From: Pseudotabrizicola formosa
GTDB lineage: Bacteria; Pseudomonadota; Alphaproteobacteria; Rhodobacterales; Rhodobacteraceae
NCBI RefSeq assembly: GCF_002900965.1
Contig: NZ_PJOM01000001.1
Location: 434,001-498,000, forward strand
Direction of reading: 5' to 3'
Length of the DNA: 64,000 bases
Position numbers and translations under genes: made by a program. A model generated the notes under the pieces. It saw only the letters and a program-made list of their open reading frames with translations, did no database searches and was not told the DNA's origin. Shown here one piece after another: positions 9,034-17,545 of the stretch. Position 1 is the stretch's first letter; each line of letters begins with the position of its first letter.

Positions 9034-9555
9034 ATGCCCATGATCCGCCCCATCCTTATCCATCCCGATCCGCGCCTCAAGAAGCCCTGTGAACAAGTGG
9101 CGGTCTTTGACGGCGCTTTGCGCCGCCTTGCGGACGATATGTTCGAGACGATGTATGACGCGCCCGGCATCGGCCTTGCCGCCCCCCAGATCGGGGTGAT
9201 GCAACAGGTCTTGGTGATGGATTGCATCAAGGACGGTCCGCCGCGCCCGATGGCATTGGTCAACCCGCGCGTGGTCTGGTCGTCGGAAGATCTTGCCTGC
9301 TATGAGGAAGGCTGCCTGTCGATCCCCGATCAATATGCCGAAGTGCGCCGTCCGGCCGAGGTTCGGGTGGCATGGCAGGCGCTCGACGGGTCAGAGCAGG
9401 AAGAGCAGTTCGCCGGCCTGTGGTCCACCTGTGTCCAGCATGAGATCGACCATCTGAACGGCAAGCTGTTCATTGATTATCTGGGCCCGCTCAAGCGCCA
9501 GATGATCACCCGCAAGATGGAAAAGCTGAAGCGCGAACGCGCACGGCAATCCTGA
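9034..9555 (+). CDS. def: Peptide deformylase (canonical copy)
   Basis: Fe2+-type peptide deformylase that removes the N-formyl group from nascent proteins. All three signature motifs are intact: GIGLAAPQIG, EEGCLSIP with metal ligand C94, and QHEIDHLNG with H136, catalytic E137 and H140. At 173 residues it has the usual length. It is the first of three tandem deformylase genes ending in fmt, with the next ATG overlapping its stop. It is the most consensus-like of the three, so probably the housekeeping enzyme. An alternative start two codons downstream is possible. Confidence 0.96.
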   Translation: MPMIRPILIHPDPRLKKPCEQVAVFDGALRRLADDMFETMYDAPGIGLAAPQIGVMQQVLVMDCIKDGPPRPMALVNPRVVWSSEDLACYEEGCLSIPDQYAEVRRPAEVRVAWQALDGSEQEEQFAGLWSTCVQHEIDHLNGKLFIDYLGPLKRQMITRKMEKLKRERARQS

Positions 9556-10055
9556 TGCCGGTGCGTCCCATCCTGACATGGCCTGATCCTCGCCTTGCCA
9601 CCCCTTGCCTGCCAGTGGGGGACGAGGATGTGTCTTCCCTCGCCATCGACATGCTGGACACGATGTACAACGCCCCCGGTCGCGGGTTGGCAGCACCACA
9701 GGTGGGCGTGCTCAAGCGCCTGTTCGTGATGGACGTGACGTGGAAAGAAGGCACGCCCGACCCCCGCATCGTGATCAACCCGCAGATCCTGTGGCGGTCG
9801 GAAGACACGGTTGCCGGGCCTGAAGGATGCCTGTCACTTCCCGGCATCAGCACGGAGGTCACACGCGCCCGGCAGATCCGCATGGGCTGGACCGATCAGC
9901 ATGGCCGGGCACAGGAAGAAACCCTGACCGGCTTTGCCGCAATCTGCGCGCAGCACGAAAATGATCATCTGGATGGGCTGGTGACCTTTGATCGCCTGTC
10001 GCCCGATCAGCGTATTGCCGCGCAGGCGGCCTATCTGCACCGGCCCTTAGCATGA
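9555..10055 (+). CDS. Peptide deformylase, second copy
   Basis: Second tandem deformylase paralogue, 166 residues. Metal and catalytic residues are kept: EGCLSLPG with C92 and QHENDHLDG with H134, E135 and H138. Motif 1 is GRGLAAPQVG, with Arg where most enzymes have Ile or Val. HENDH replaces the common HEIDH. These changes suggest an active enzyme with altered substrate preference. It shares bases with the preceding stop and the following start, so the three paralogues are translationally coupled. Activity is inferred from the intact catalytic set. Confidence 0.92.
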   Translation: MPVRPILTWPDPRLATPCLPVGDEDVSSLAIDMLDTMYNAPGRGLAAPQVGVLKRLFVMDVTWKEGTPDPRIVINPQILWRSEDTVAGPEGCLSLPGISTEVTRARQIRMGWTDQHGRAQEETLTGFAAICAQHENDHLDGLVTFDRLSPDQRIAAQAAYLHRPLA

Positions 10056-10552
10056 CCCGACCCTGCATCCCATGGCCGCACCCGGTTTTGCGCACAGCTG
10101 CTGCCGACGTGGCCCAGATCACTGATGACATCCGCGCGATCTGGGAAGAGATGATCGAGGTCATGGACGCCATGCCCGGTTATGGCCTTGCGGCCGTGCA
10201 GATCGGGGTGCCGTTGCGCCTGGCCGTTGTCGATTGCTTCGAGGCGCGCGGGCAGGCCATCCGCATGGCCAATCCCGAGGTTCTGCACGCCAGCGGTCAA
10301 ATGCGCGACCATGAAGAGGCGAGCCCAAATCTGCCCGGCGTTTCTGCCGTCATCAACCGGCCGCGCGCGGTGACGGTGCGCTATCTGAACGCAGAGGGTG
10401 TGATCGAGGACCGCGATTTCGTAAACCTCTGGGCCACGTCGGTGCAGCACCAGATCGACCATCTGGCGGGGCGGATGTATTTCGACCATCTCTCCCCGCT
10501 CAAGCGCAAGATGCTGATCACCAAGGCGGAAAAGGCGCGCAAACGGCAATGA
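10052..10552 (+). CDS. Degenerate peptide deformylase-like protein
   Basis: Third tandem deformylase-fold protein, 166 residues, with the catalytic centre altered. Motif 1 is [10 protein letters not shown] (P to V). Motif 2 reads EASPNLPG where active enzymes have EGCLS, so the metal-ligand Cys is replaced by Ser91. Motif 3 is QHQIDHL, with catalytic Glu replaced by Gln134, although both His ligands remain. The frame is intact and length is normal, so it is not a decayed pseudogene in the usual sense. It is probably an inactive or repurposed deformylase homologue. Its stop overlaps the fmt start. Confidence 0.9.
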   Translation: MTRPCIPWPHPVLRTAAADVAQITDDIRAIWEEMIEVMDAMPGYGLAAVQIGVPLRLAVVDCFEARGQAIRMANPEVLHASGQMRDHEEASPNLPGVSAVINRPRAVTVRYLNAEGVIEDRDFVNLWATSVQHQIDHLAGRMYFDHLSPLKRKMLITKAEKARKRQ

Positions 10553-11445
10553 AGATCATCTTCATGGGCACGCCTGACTTTTCGGTTCCTGTGCTGGAAG
10601 CCCTTGCCAAACAGCATGACATCCTCGCCGTCTACACCCAGCCCCCCCGGCCGGCAGGACGCGGCAAGGCTGATCGTCCCAGCCCTGTGCATCAAAAGGC
10701 ACGCGCGCTTGGTCTGCCGGTGCGTCACCCCGCCCGTCTGAAAGACCCTGCCGATCAGGCAGAATTTGCCGCGCTGAATGCCGATGTGGCTGTTGTTGTC
10801 GCCTATGGACTGATCCTGCCGCAAGCGGTGCTGGATGCCCCGCGCCTTGGCTGTCTGAACATCCACGCCAGCCTGTTGCCCCGGTGGCGGGGGGCGGCTC
10901 CGATCCACCGCGCGATCATGGCGGGTGACGCAACGACCGGCATCTGTATCATGCAGATGGAGGCGGGGCTGGACACTGGCCCGGTGCTGCTGCGCGAAGA
11001 AACCGCCATCGGCGCAGAGGAAACCACCGCCGGCCTGCATGACCGTCTGTCCGCACTGGGGGCAACGCTGATCTTGCAGGCGCTGGACCAACTGCCCCAT
11101 CTGACGCCCCAGCCGCAGGCTGATGTCGGCGTGACCTATGCGGCCAAGATCGACAAGGCAGAGGCGCGGGTTGATTTCACGCAAGACGCCACGGTTGTCG
11201 ACCGCCAGATCCGCGGGTTGTCGCCCTTTCCCGGCGCATGGGTGCAGGTCGGGGCAGAGCGGGTGAAACTCTTGCGCTCGCGCCTGACCGAGGGAAGCGG
11301 TGCACCCGGGCAAGTGCTGCATGGTTTCACCATTGCTTGCGGCAGCGGCGCGGTGGAGGTGACAGAGGCGCAGCGCGAAGGCAAGCGCCCGATGCCATCT
11401 GCCGACGTGCTGCAGGGATTGCGGCTGCCAGAGCGTCTGGCCTAG
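10549..11445 (+). CDS. fmt: Methionyl-tRNA formyltransferase
   Basis: Transfers a formyl group from 10-formyltetrahydrofolate to initiator Met-tRNA. The 298-residue protein shows the N-terminal Rossmann-type domain ([19 protein letters not shown]). The catalytic triad is N104, H106 and D142 in [20 protein letters not shown] and [12 protein letters not shown]-terminal tRNA-binding OB domain runs from about residue 205 ([23 protein letters not shown]). It ends the def-def-def-fmt operon, which pairs formylation with deformylation. A weak hairpin follows the stop. Confidence 0.97.
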   Translation: MKIIFMGTPDFSVPVLEALAKQHDILAVYTQPPRPAGRGKADRPSPVHQKARALGLPVRHPARLKDPADQAEFAALNADVAVVVAYGLILPQAVLDAPRLGCLNIHASLLPRWRGAAPIHRAIMAGDATTGICIMQMEAGLDTGPVLLREETAIGAEETTAGLHDRLSALGATLILQALDQLPHLTPQPQADVGVTYAAKIDKAEARVDFTQDATVVDRQIRGLSPFPGAWVQVGAERVKLLRSRLTEGSGAPGQVLHGFTIACGSGAVEVTEAQREGKRPMPSADVLQGLRLPERLA

Positions 11446-11462
11446 CCAATCCACATCCGGCC

Positions 11463-11475
11463 CCCCATAGTGGGG
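11463..11475 (+). terminator. Short hairpin after fmt
   Basis: CCCCA-TAG-TGGGG hairpin between fmt and the next small gene. The stem is only 5 bp and there is no U tract, so terminator function is tentative. Confidence 0.3.
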
Positions 11476-11497
11476 CTGCGCACAGGAAAGGCCCGTC

Positions 11498-11740
11498 ATG
11501 CCCATCATTGCCCTGATCATCATTGGCGCTGCCGCAGGCTTCATCGCCACACGCATGATGAAGCTTGAAACCGACGTGCTGACGACCATCGCCATCGGCG
11601 TGTTCGGCGCATTGATCGGCGGCTTTGCCTTGCGGTTTCTCATCACCATCACCGGCTGGATGGCGGGTTTTGTAGGCGCTGTTCTGGGGGCGATGGTGCT
11701 GATCTGGGTGTGGAAGGCCTATATCCGCCCGCCCAAGTGA
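11498..11740 (+). CDS. GlsB/YeaQ/YmgE-like small membrane protein
   Basis: An 80-residue inner-membrane protein with three predicted helices: PIIALIIIGAAAGFIATRM, a central VLTTIAIGVFGALIGGFAL and a last MAGFVGAVLGAMVLIWVW. The Gly-rich GAAAGFIA and GVFGALIGGF pattern is that of the transglycosylase-associated (GlsB/YeaQ/YmgE) family, which is often stress-induced. An AGGAAAGG ribosome-binding site precedes the ATG. No further function can be read. Confidence 0.75.
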   Translation: MPIIALIIIGAAAGFIATRMMKLETDVLTTIAIGVFGALIGGFALRFLITITGWMAGFVGAVLGAMVLIWVWKAYIRPPK

Positions 11741-11752
11741 ATGCTGTCGCGG

Positions 11753-12274
11753 TCAGGTCAGGCGCTTCACCGCATCTTTCAGCTTGAACCCCTTGTCCCC
11801 GGCGTCTTGCCAGAGCATCTGCCCCTGCCAGGCGGCAAACAGCAGTGCCGCCGCCTCGCGCCCCTTGGCACTGCCGCCCAGGCGCAGGGCAAGCGCCTGT
11901 TCTACCCGTGTCCGCCAGGCCATTGCGCGCTGCCTCAGGGTCGGGTCGTCCAGATGCCGGACCAACAGCGGCAGGACCGACCCATCGCCAGACACGTCCG
12001 CCAAGGCCTTGAGAAGCATATGCGCCCCCTTGACGGACAGGTCGGACAGCCCCTCTGCCGCATCCGTCGCCTGCTCCAGCACGTCCCAGCCATCCAGCAA
12101 TGCGGCACGCACCATCCCCTCCTGGCTGCCATAGCGCTGCACCAGCGTCGGCGCCGCCAGCCCGGTCGCGCGCGCCACCGCGCCAAAGCTTGCCCCCCGT
12201 TCGCCCGACAGAACCAACAGCGCACGGATGCTGACAAAAACCACCGGATCAGGGATGAGCTTTGAACGGGACAT
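11753..12274 (-). CDS. TetR/AcrR family transcriptional regulator
   Basis: A 173-residue one-component repressor. The N-terminal helix-turn-helix is recognisable in ASFGAVARATGLAAPTLVQR followed by YGSQEGMVRAALL, the typical TetR recognition helix and linker to helix 4. The C-terminal ligand-binding domain is divergent, as usual. It is the last gene of a minus-strand series (ispH, DUF3429, rnhA, TRIC). Targets and ligand are unknown; autoregulation or control of a neighbouring membrane-protein gene is possible. Confidence 0.85.
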   Translation of the reverse strand: MSRSKLIPDPVVFVSIRALLVLSGERGASFGAVARATGLAAPTLVQRYGSQEGMVRAALLDGWDVLEQATDAAEGLSDLSVKGAHMLLKALADVSGDGSVLPLLVRHLDDPTLRQRAMAWRTRVEQALALRLGGSAKGREAAALLFAAWQGQMLWQDAGDKGFKLKDAVKRLT

Positions 12275-12313
12275 TCTCTGACTGTATGCACCCGGTCAGG
12301 TCAGGCGCAACAC

Positions 12314-12958
12314 CTATCGCTTTGGCGGCAGCGTCCGGGCGGGGCGGGGCCGGTACACCGGCAAGCGCCAGCCAAACACCAGACTGCCCGCCCGCAGAAT
12401 CAGTGTCACCAAGGCGCAGGCCAACAATTGCACGCTGCCCGCCGCGCCCAGCCCGTCTGCCGCGAGTGCCGCCAGACCCCCGGCAAAGGCGCAGGAAACG
12501 TACAACTCGCCCTGCTTCAGCACCAGAGGCACCTCGTTGCACACCACATCACGCATCAACCCGCCCATGCAGCCGGTGACCATCCCCATGATCAGAACCA
12601 CCGGCCAGCCCAGTCCCGCCCCAACCGCAGCCGCCACGCCCGCAGGCACCGCCACTGCCAAGGCGCAGGCGTCCAGCCACAGAATGGCGCGGTAGCGGCT
12701 TTCCAGGAAATGGGCGGTGAAGAACACGGTCACCGCCGCCAGTGTCGCCACACCCAGCATCATCGGATCGACGATCCAGAACACGTCGCGGTCCAGCATC
12801 ACGTCGCGCACTGTGCCGCCCCCTGTTGCGGTCAGGCTGGCGATGAAGATGAACCCGACAATATCAAGCTGCGCCCGGCTGGCGACCAATGCCCCGGTCA
12901 GCGCGAAGACGGCGACCGAGGCATAGTCGAGGAAAGGGAGCAGCCAGAGCAGGGTCAT
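12314..12958 (-). CDS. TRIC-like (UPF0126/YadS) membrane channel protein
   Basis: Trimeric intracellular cation channel-like protein of 214 residues with about seven hydrophobic helices. The duplicated family motif is seen as [16 protein letters not shown] and [14 protein letters not shown], one in each three-helix repeat. These Gly-rich kinks line the pore in the family. The start ATG overlaps the rnhA stop by four bases, so the two are co-translated. Cation selectivity is family knowledge, not shown here. Confidence 0.9.
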   Translation of the reverse strand: MTLLWLLPFLDYASVAVFALTGALVASRAQLDIVGFIFIASLTATGGGTVRDVMLDRDVFWIVDPMMLGVATLAAVTVFFTAHFLESRYRAILWLDACALAVAVPAGVAAAVGAGLGWPVVLIMGMVTGCMGGLMRDVVCNEVPLVLKQGELYVSCAFAGGLAALAADGLGAAGSVQLLACALVTLILRAGSLVFGWRLPVYRPRPARTLPPKR

Positions 12959-13416
12959 GGCTTGCCCGGTTTGAACGGGGCCATTCCGGCACGGGCCAGG
13001 GCATCTGCGCGCTCATTCTCGACGTGGCCGGCATGGCCCTTGATCCAGCGCCATTCCACCTTGTGCCGCTCTTGCGCTGCCTCCAGCCGCTGCCATAGCT
13101 CGATGTTCTTCACCGGCTTGTTGTCAGCGGTCTTCCAGCCCCGGCGCTTCCAGCTGTGAATCCAGGTGGTCACACCATTCTTCACATAGGCGCTGTCGGT
13201 CACGATGATCAGATCCGACGGGCGGGACAGCGCCTCCAGCGCGGAAATCGCTGCCATCAGCTCCATCCTGTTGTTGGTGGTGTCCGCCTCGCCGCCCTGC
13301 AACTCGCGTTCTTTCAACACCGTCGCGCCGTCGCGCGCAATCATCAGCACGCCCCAGCCTCCGGGGCCGGGATTGCCGGAGCACGCTCCATCGGTATAGG
13401 CGTAAACTTGGGGCAT
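12955..13416 (-). CDS. rnhA: Ribonuclease HI
   Basis: Degrades the RNA strand of RNA-DNA hybrids. The 153-residue protein carries the catalytic acidic residues in [24 protein letters not shown] and VTDSAYV, plus a later Asp in [10 protein letters not shown]. The ATG at 13416 is preceded by an AAGGAAG ribosome-binding site; the upstream TTG gives only five extra residues. It lies in a minus-strand run after ispH and DUF3429, an order common in Rhodobacterales. Confidence 0.96.
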   Translation of the reverse strand: MPQVYAYTDGACSGNPGPGGWGVLMIARDGATVLKERELQGGEADTTNNRMELMAAISALEALSRPSDLIIVTDSAYVKNGVTTWIHSWKRRGWKTADNKPVKNIELWQRLEAAQERHKVEWRWIKGHAGHVENERADALARAGMAPFKPGKP

Positions 13417-13476
13417 CTGGCTTCCTTGCAACGACGCCCCCGGATAGGCCGGGCTGATCAGCGGGTCAACTGGCAG

Positions 13477-13935
13477 CTAGCCGAGGATCGGCACGATCAG
13501 ACAGATCAGCACCACCGTCGTCAGCCCGATGCGCAGCCGCAGCCACCAATCCGGCGCGGTGCCCATCTTCCAGAAATGCCAGTCCAGCAGCAGCAGCCCG
13601 AGGAACCCTGCAAACAGGTTCACTGCGGCATCTCCGGGATTGCCATTCACCATGAAAAACGCCCACAGCGCCGGGGCCACCGACAGGATATAGCCGGTCG
13701 CCGCTTCCGGCCCGCTGGCCTTGGTCGCAAAGCCCCACAGCACCCCCGACATGAAGGACAGGATCACCGTGCCATAGGTCAGGCTGATATAGCTGCCAAT
13801 GAACAGCGGCCCCATAAAGCGCCCGCCCCAAGCCGCCAGGGCAGGCGACAGGCCGGTCGCCGCGCCCCAGACAAAGGGGGTCAACCCTGCCACCCCAAGG
13901 ATCAGGGCCGTTCTCGGAATAGGCTCCACCATCAT
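13477..13935 (-). CDS. DUF3429 membrane protein
   Basis: A 152-residue integral membrane protein with about five hydrophobic helices. It matches the DUF3429 pattern: PRTALILGVAGLTPFVWGA at the start, then YGTVILSFMSGVLWG and LLLLDWHFW. The function of the family is unknown. It sits between ispH and rnhA on the same strand. A second in-frame Met follows the first directly. Confidence 0.82.
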   Translation of the reverse strand: MMVEPIPRTALILGVAGLTPFVWGAATGLSPALAAWGGRFMGPLFIGSYISLTYGTVILSFMSGVLWGFATKASGPEAATGYILSVAPALWAFFMVNGNPGDAAVNLFAGFLGLLLLDWHFWKMGTAPDWWLRLRIGLTTVVLICLIVPILG

Positions 13936-14157
13936 ACCTGCTCAAACGATTCTGGTCGCAAGTGATAGACTGCCCGACCGAAGGGTCCAGCCATGCGCGG
14001 CAAAATGACGGTGTTGTTGCTCTGTAGCCATCACCGGGGCGTGGCAGGTGGCCAGACGGACCAAAGGGCCGGCAATCTTGCCTCGACCTGCCGCGCGCAT
14101 CAACCGCCGGAGTGTCGCAAGGATCGTGCCCCAAGGCCTGCGCCTCTGGTGTCTGAT

Positions 14158-15111
14158 CTAGACCGGCTCCCGCAAAATGCGTGGCACCTTGAACTCCACA
14201 TTCTCCTGCGCGGTTTCCACCAGTTCAACCGTGGTGGCAAAACGGGCGCGGAAGGCGTCAATCACCTCGTTCACCAGAACTTCGGGGGCAGAGGCCCCGG
14301 CGGTGATGCCCACCGAACGGATGCCCTCCAGCGCCCGCCAGTCGATATCGGTGGCGCGCTGGATCAGTTGCGCATAGGCGCACCCCGCCGCCGAGCCGAC
14401 CTCCACCAACCGTCTGGAGTTGGACGAGTTCGGCGCGCCGATCACCAGCAGCGCATCGATGCGCGGGGCAATCGCCTTGACCGCCATCTGCCGGTTGGTG
14501 GTGGCATAGCATATATCCTCATGCGCCGGCGCGTGGATCGCCGGAAACCGTGCCTTGAGCGCTGCCGCAATATCGGCCGTGTCATCCACCGACAGGGTGG
14601 TCTGGGTGATGAAGGCCAGCTTGCCCGGATCGCGCACCTGCAGCCCCGCCACATCTGCCACGGTCTCCACCAGCAGCACCTCGCCTTCGGGCAGCTGCCC
14701 CATGGTGCCCACGGTTTCCGGGTGGCCGGCATGGCCGATCATGATCATCTGCAGCCCGGCCTCATGGTGCCGCGCCGCCTCGTTGTGAACCTTGGTCACC
14801 AAAGGACAGGTGGCATCGACGGCAATCATCTCGCGCCGCGCCGCCTCGGCTGGCACCGCTTTGGGCACACCATGGGCGGAGAACACCACCGGGCGGTCCG
14901 GCGGGCAATCGTCGAGGTCCTCGACAAACACGGCACCCTGGGCACGCAGCGCATCGACCACGAACTTGTTATGCACGATCTCGTGCCGCACATAGACAGG
15001 TGCGCCCCATTTCACCAAGGCCAGTTCAACAATCTTGATCGCCCGGTCCACCCCGGCGCAGAACCCGCGCGGCGCGGCAAGATACAGGTGCAGGGGCGGC
15101 AGATCGGTCAT
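14158..15111 (-). CDS. ispH: 4-hydroxy-3-methylbut-2-enyl diphosphate reductase
   Basis: Last enzyme of the MEP isoprenoid pathway, converting HMBPP to IPP and DMAPP with a [4Fe-4S] cluster. The three cluster cysteines are C18 ([12 protein letters not shown]), C102 ([12 protein letters not shown]) and C201 ([11 protein letters not shown]). The acid-base Glu is E132 in AGHPETVGT. At 317 residues it has the normal length. It probably leads the minus-strand group toward rnhA, though a 222-bp gap without recognised genes separates it from DUF3429. Confidence 0.97.
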   Translation of the reverse strand: MTDLPPLHLYLAAPRGFCAGVDRAIKIVELALVKWGAPVYVRHEIVHNKFVVDALRAQGAVFVEDLDDCPPDRPVVFSAHGVPKAVPAEAARREMIAVDATCPLVTKVHNEAARHHEAGLQMIMIGHAGHPETVGTMGQLPEGEVLLVETVADVAGLQVRDPGKLAFITQTTLSVDDTADIAAALKARFPAIHAPAHEDICYATTNRQMAVKAIAPRIDALLVIGAPNSSNSRRLVEVGSAAGCAYAQLIQRATDIDWRALEGIRSVGITAGASAPEVLVNEVIDAFRARFATTVELVETAQENVEFKVPRILREPV

Positions 15112-15185
15112 GGCAAGCCTTCGGCGTCAGGGTCGTACCAGAGGTAAGGGCAACCGGGCCGCAGGTCCAGCCCCCGATGCGGACC

Positions 15186-15623
15186 TTACCCCCAGATCCC
15201 CAGCCCGATCAGCGCCACCACGGCGTAGCGCGCTGTCTTGGCGAGTGTGACCAGCAGCAAGAACCGGGGCAGGGGGACGCGCAGCGCGCCCGACACGGCG
15301 ACGATGAAATCGCCCCCCGGAGCCCAGCTGAACAGCAGGGCCCAGATCCCCCAGCGACCAAACCATCGCTCGGCTTTGACCCGTCGCTCCGGAGTCAGGC
15401 CCAGCCAGCGTGCCCCTCGGACACCGCCCAGACCCCGGCCAAGCGCATAGGTGACGCAAGACCCAAGGATATTGCCCACCGAGGCCACCACAACCAGCGC
15501 CAAGATTGGCACGGTCCCCTGCGCCATCAGCGCCAGAAACACCACCTCGGACTGGAATGGCACCGGCGTCGCCGCCAGAAAAGCCGCCACAAACAGGCCC
15601 AGAAGCGAAGTTCCGGTCAGCAC
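15186..15623 (-). CDS. YqaA-like VTT-domain membrane protein
   Basis: A 145-residue membrane protein of the YqaA branch of the DedA/VTT (SNARE-associated) family. Features are ATPVPFQSEVVFLALMAQG near the N-terminus, the Gly-rich GNILGSCVTYALGRGLG segment, and WFGRWGIWALLFSWAPGGDFI with the family's re-entrant loop. Such proteins are linked to lipid or polyprenyl-phosphate flipping in DedA relatives. The start is a GTG without an obvious ribosome-binding site, so the exact N-terminus is uncertain. Confidence 0.82.
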   Translation of the reverse strand: MLTGTSLLGLFVAAFLAATPVPFQSEVVFLALMAQGTVPILALVVVASVGNILGSCVTYALGRGLGGVRGARWLGLTPERRVKAERWFGRWGIWALLFSWAPGGDFIVAVSGALRVPLPRFLLLVTLAKTARYAVVALIGLGIWG

Positions 15624-15710
15624 GTTGCGTCGCCGCTTGTCATGAAATACGCTCTCATCCCGCCCGACCTAGGGCGATTGCGCGCCAAGGTCCACCCGGT
15701 CATCGCGTTG

Positions 15711-15761
15711 CCGCAGCCCGGGGCTGCGGCACATCAGAACGGGGCACCGCAGCGCCCCGTT
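15711..15761 (-). terminator. Two GC-rich hairpins downstream of the NYN gene
   Basis: AACGGGGC-(8 nt)-GCCCCGTT lies 4 bases beyond the NYN-domain stop codon (minus strand). It is followed by a near-perfect palindrome built on CCGCAGCCC and GGGCTGCGG. The position fits transcription termination. Confidence 0.55.
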
Positions 15762-15764
15762 CCA

Positions 15765-16343
15765 TCATTTCACCATTTCGCCCGTGTCTTCGCGCTCGCC
15801 TGGCGAGCGGGGTTCGCGGGGGGGGCGGCCGATCACGTCGCGCAGTTCTTCCAGCTCGATGAAATTGTCGCACTGACGGCGCAATTCGTCTGCAATCATC
15901 GGCGGCTGGCTGCGGATGGTGGAGACCACAGACACGCGCACGCCTTGGCGCTGCAGACTCTCGATCAGCGGCCGGAAATCCCCATCTCCGGAAAACAGAA
16001 CGATATGATCCACGCGCGGTGCAAGCTCCATGGCATCGACGGCCAGCTCGATATCCATGTTCCCCTTGACCTTCCGCCGGCCCTGGCTGTCTGTATATTC
16101 CTTGGCCGGTTTGGTCACCATGGTAAAGCCGTTGTAGTGCAGCCAGTCCACCAACGGGCGGATCGGCGAATACTCGTCGTTTTCAAGCAATGCAGTGTAG
16201 TAAAACGCGCGCAACAGCTTGCCGCGGCGCATGAATTCCTGCCGCAGAAGCTTGTAGTCGATATCAAACCCCAGCGCCTTGGCCGCTGCGTAAAGGTTTG
16301 ATCCGTCTATGAACAGCGCAAGCCGTTCGTCCTTGTAAAACAT
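15765..16343 (-). CDS. NYN domain (LabA/DUF88) putative ribonuclease
   Basis: A 192-residue PIN-like NYN domain protein of the LabA/DUF88 type. The acidic residues expected for a metal-dependent nuclease are in ALFIDGSNLY, GNMDIELAVDAM and VLFSGDGDFRPLI. The final 25 residues are polar and charged (PPREPRSPGEREDTGE), a disordered tail. Eukaryotic and bacterial relatives act on RNA; the substrate here is unknown. It is divergent from folK across a 170-bp promoter region. Confidence 0.88.
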   Translation of the reverse strand: MFYKDERLALFIDGSNLYAAAKALGFDIDYKLLRQEFMRRGKLLRAFYYTALLENDEYSPIRPLVDWLHYNGFTMVTKPAKEYTDSQGRRKVKGNMDIELAVDAMELAPRVDHIVLFSGDGDFRPLIESLQRQGVRVSVVSTIRSQPPMIADELRRQCDNFIELEELRDVIGRPPREPRSPGEREDTGEMVK

Positions 16344-16513
16344 CTAGTCGTCCCCTCGAAAATTCTGTCCCCGTCGCGCCAACATGTAAGTGGTCGGTCG
16401 GTAAGTGTGAGTGATAATCTGGTAATCGAAATCAGCGCTGTTTAAGGACAGGTTTTGATATCAGTCCAAAACGTGGCGCTGCAAGCTGGTCTATACGAAA
16501 GTGTAACTCTATC

Positions 16514-17089
16514 ATGCAAAACAGATTGCAATCTCTGATTGCGCTTGGCACCAATTTACCCTTTGGCGCATTTTCACCTGACCAGATCATCACAGAGGCG
16601 CTTGAACGCCTCAACACGCCTGCCACAAGAATTAGGCACCAAAGCCGCCTGTTCAAGACGCCGGCTTTTCCAAAAGGCTCTGGTCCCGACTATGTGAATG
16701 CCGCCGCCGTGCTGGATGTTGCGCCCGAACTTGGCCCAGACGCGCTTTTGCGCCTTTTGCATGACCTAGAGGCAGAGTTTGGCCGTCGGCGTGATCGTCG
16801 CTGGGACAAGCGCACGCTCGACATTGACCTGCTGGCACTGGCCGATCTTGTCTTGCCGGACAGCGCCACACAAGGCCAATGGCGCGCCCTGCCACCTGCC
16901 GATCAGGCGCGCCTCACTCCGGACCAGCTTATCCTGCCGCATCCCCGCCTGCAGGACCGTGCTTTTGTGCTGGTGCCGCTGGCCGAGATTGCACCGGAGT
17001 GGGTGCATCCCGTTCTGCATCGCAGCGTCCGGCAGATGCTTGCGGCGCTTTCGCCCGAAGAACGTGCCGAAGTGCGGGCAATCGGCTGA
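16514..17089 (+). CDS. folK: 2-amino-4-hydroxy-6-hydroxymethyldihydropteridine diphosphokinase
   Basis: Transfers pyrophosphate from ATP to hydroxymethyldihydropterin in folate synthesis. It starts LIALGTNLPFG, with the conserved pterin-binding region QSRLFKTPAFPKGSGPDYVNAA broken over two strands. The HPPK signature is RRWDKRTLDIDLLAL with R-x2-D-x-D. ILPHPRLQDRAFVLVPLAEIAPEW is also typical. The 191-residue length is normal. It stands upstream of rpoZ-rel. Confidence 0.95.
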   Translation: MQNRLQSLIALGTNLPFGAFSPDQIITEALERLNTPATRIRHQSRLFKTPAFPKGSGPDYVNAAAVLDVAPELGPDALLRLLHDLEAEFGRRRDRRWDKRTLDIDLLALADLVLPDSATQGQWRALPPADQARLTPDQLILPHPRLQDRAFVLVPLAEIAPEWVHPVLHRSVRQMLAALSPEERAEVRAIG

Positions 17090-17164
17090 ATCCGGGGTTG
17101 TCAAGTCCCGGCATCACGCGTAAGTACAGCCTTTCCATGCCCCCAAACCCTACTGGAGTCGTCC

Positions 17165-17518
17165 ATGGCCCGCGTGACGGTTGAAGACTGCGTTGACAAG
17201 GTTCCGAACCGGTTCGAACTGGTGATGCTCGCCGCCCATCGGGCACGCGAGATCCAGTCCGGATCGCCGATCACCGTGGACCGCGACAATGACAAGAACC
17301 CGGTCGTCGCCCTGCGCGAGATCGCTGATGAAACCCAGGCCGCAGAATCGCTGCGCGAGCGGATGATCGAAAGCCATCAGACCCAGATCGAGGTGGATGA
17401 GCCGGAAGATGATCAGATGGCGCTGCTGATGTCGGGCGAAATTGACCGCCCGATGCAGGACGACATGTCGGAAGAAAAGCTGCTGCGCGCCCTGATGGAA
17501 GCGCAGGGCGAACTCTAA
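17165..17518 (+). CDS. rpoZ: RNA polymerase omega subunit
   Basis: Small RNA polymerase subunit that assists beta-prime folding and holds one ppGpp-binding site. The 117-residue sequence begins [20 protein letters not shown] and has the helix HRAREIQSG and the block [14 protein letters not shown], all diagnostic. The acidic C-terminal tail is typical of alphaproteobacteria. It is followed after 27 bases by the ppGpp synthetase/hydrolase gene, a conserved pairing. Confidence 0.96.
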   Translation: MARVTVEDCVDKVPNRFELVMLAAHRAREIQSGSPITVDRDNDKNPVVALREIADETQAAESLRERMIESHQTQIEVDEPEDDQMALLMSGEIDRPMQDDMSEEKLLRALMEAQGEL

Positions 17519-17545
17519 ATCCGGGGGTAACCCCTCGCAGGGGCG

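Noticed and set aside
8865-9263. N-terminal extension of the PatB-like enzyme
   Set aside because: Overlaps the divergent def gene and lacks conserved residues; the MNFDD start fits the family.
16344-16513. GGTAAGTG-like repeats in the NYN-folK promoter region
   Set aside because: Two imperfect short copies only; not distinguishable from chance.
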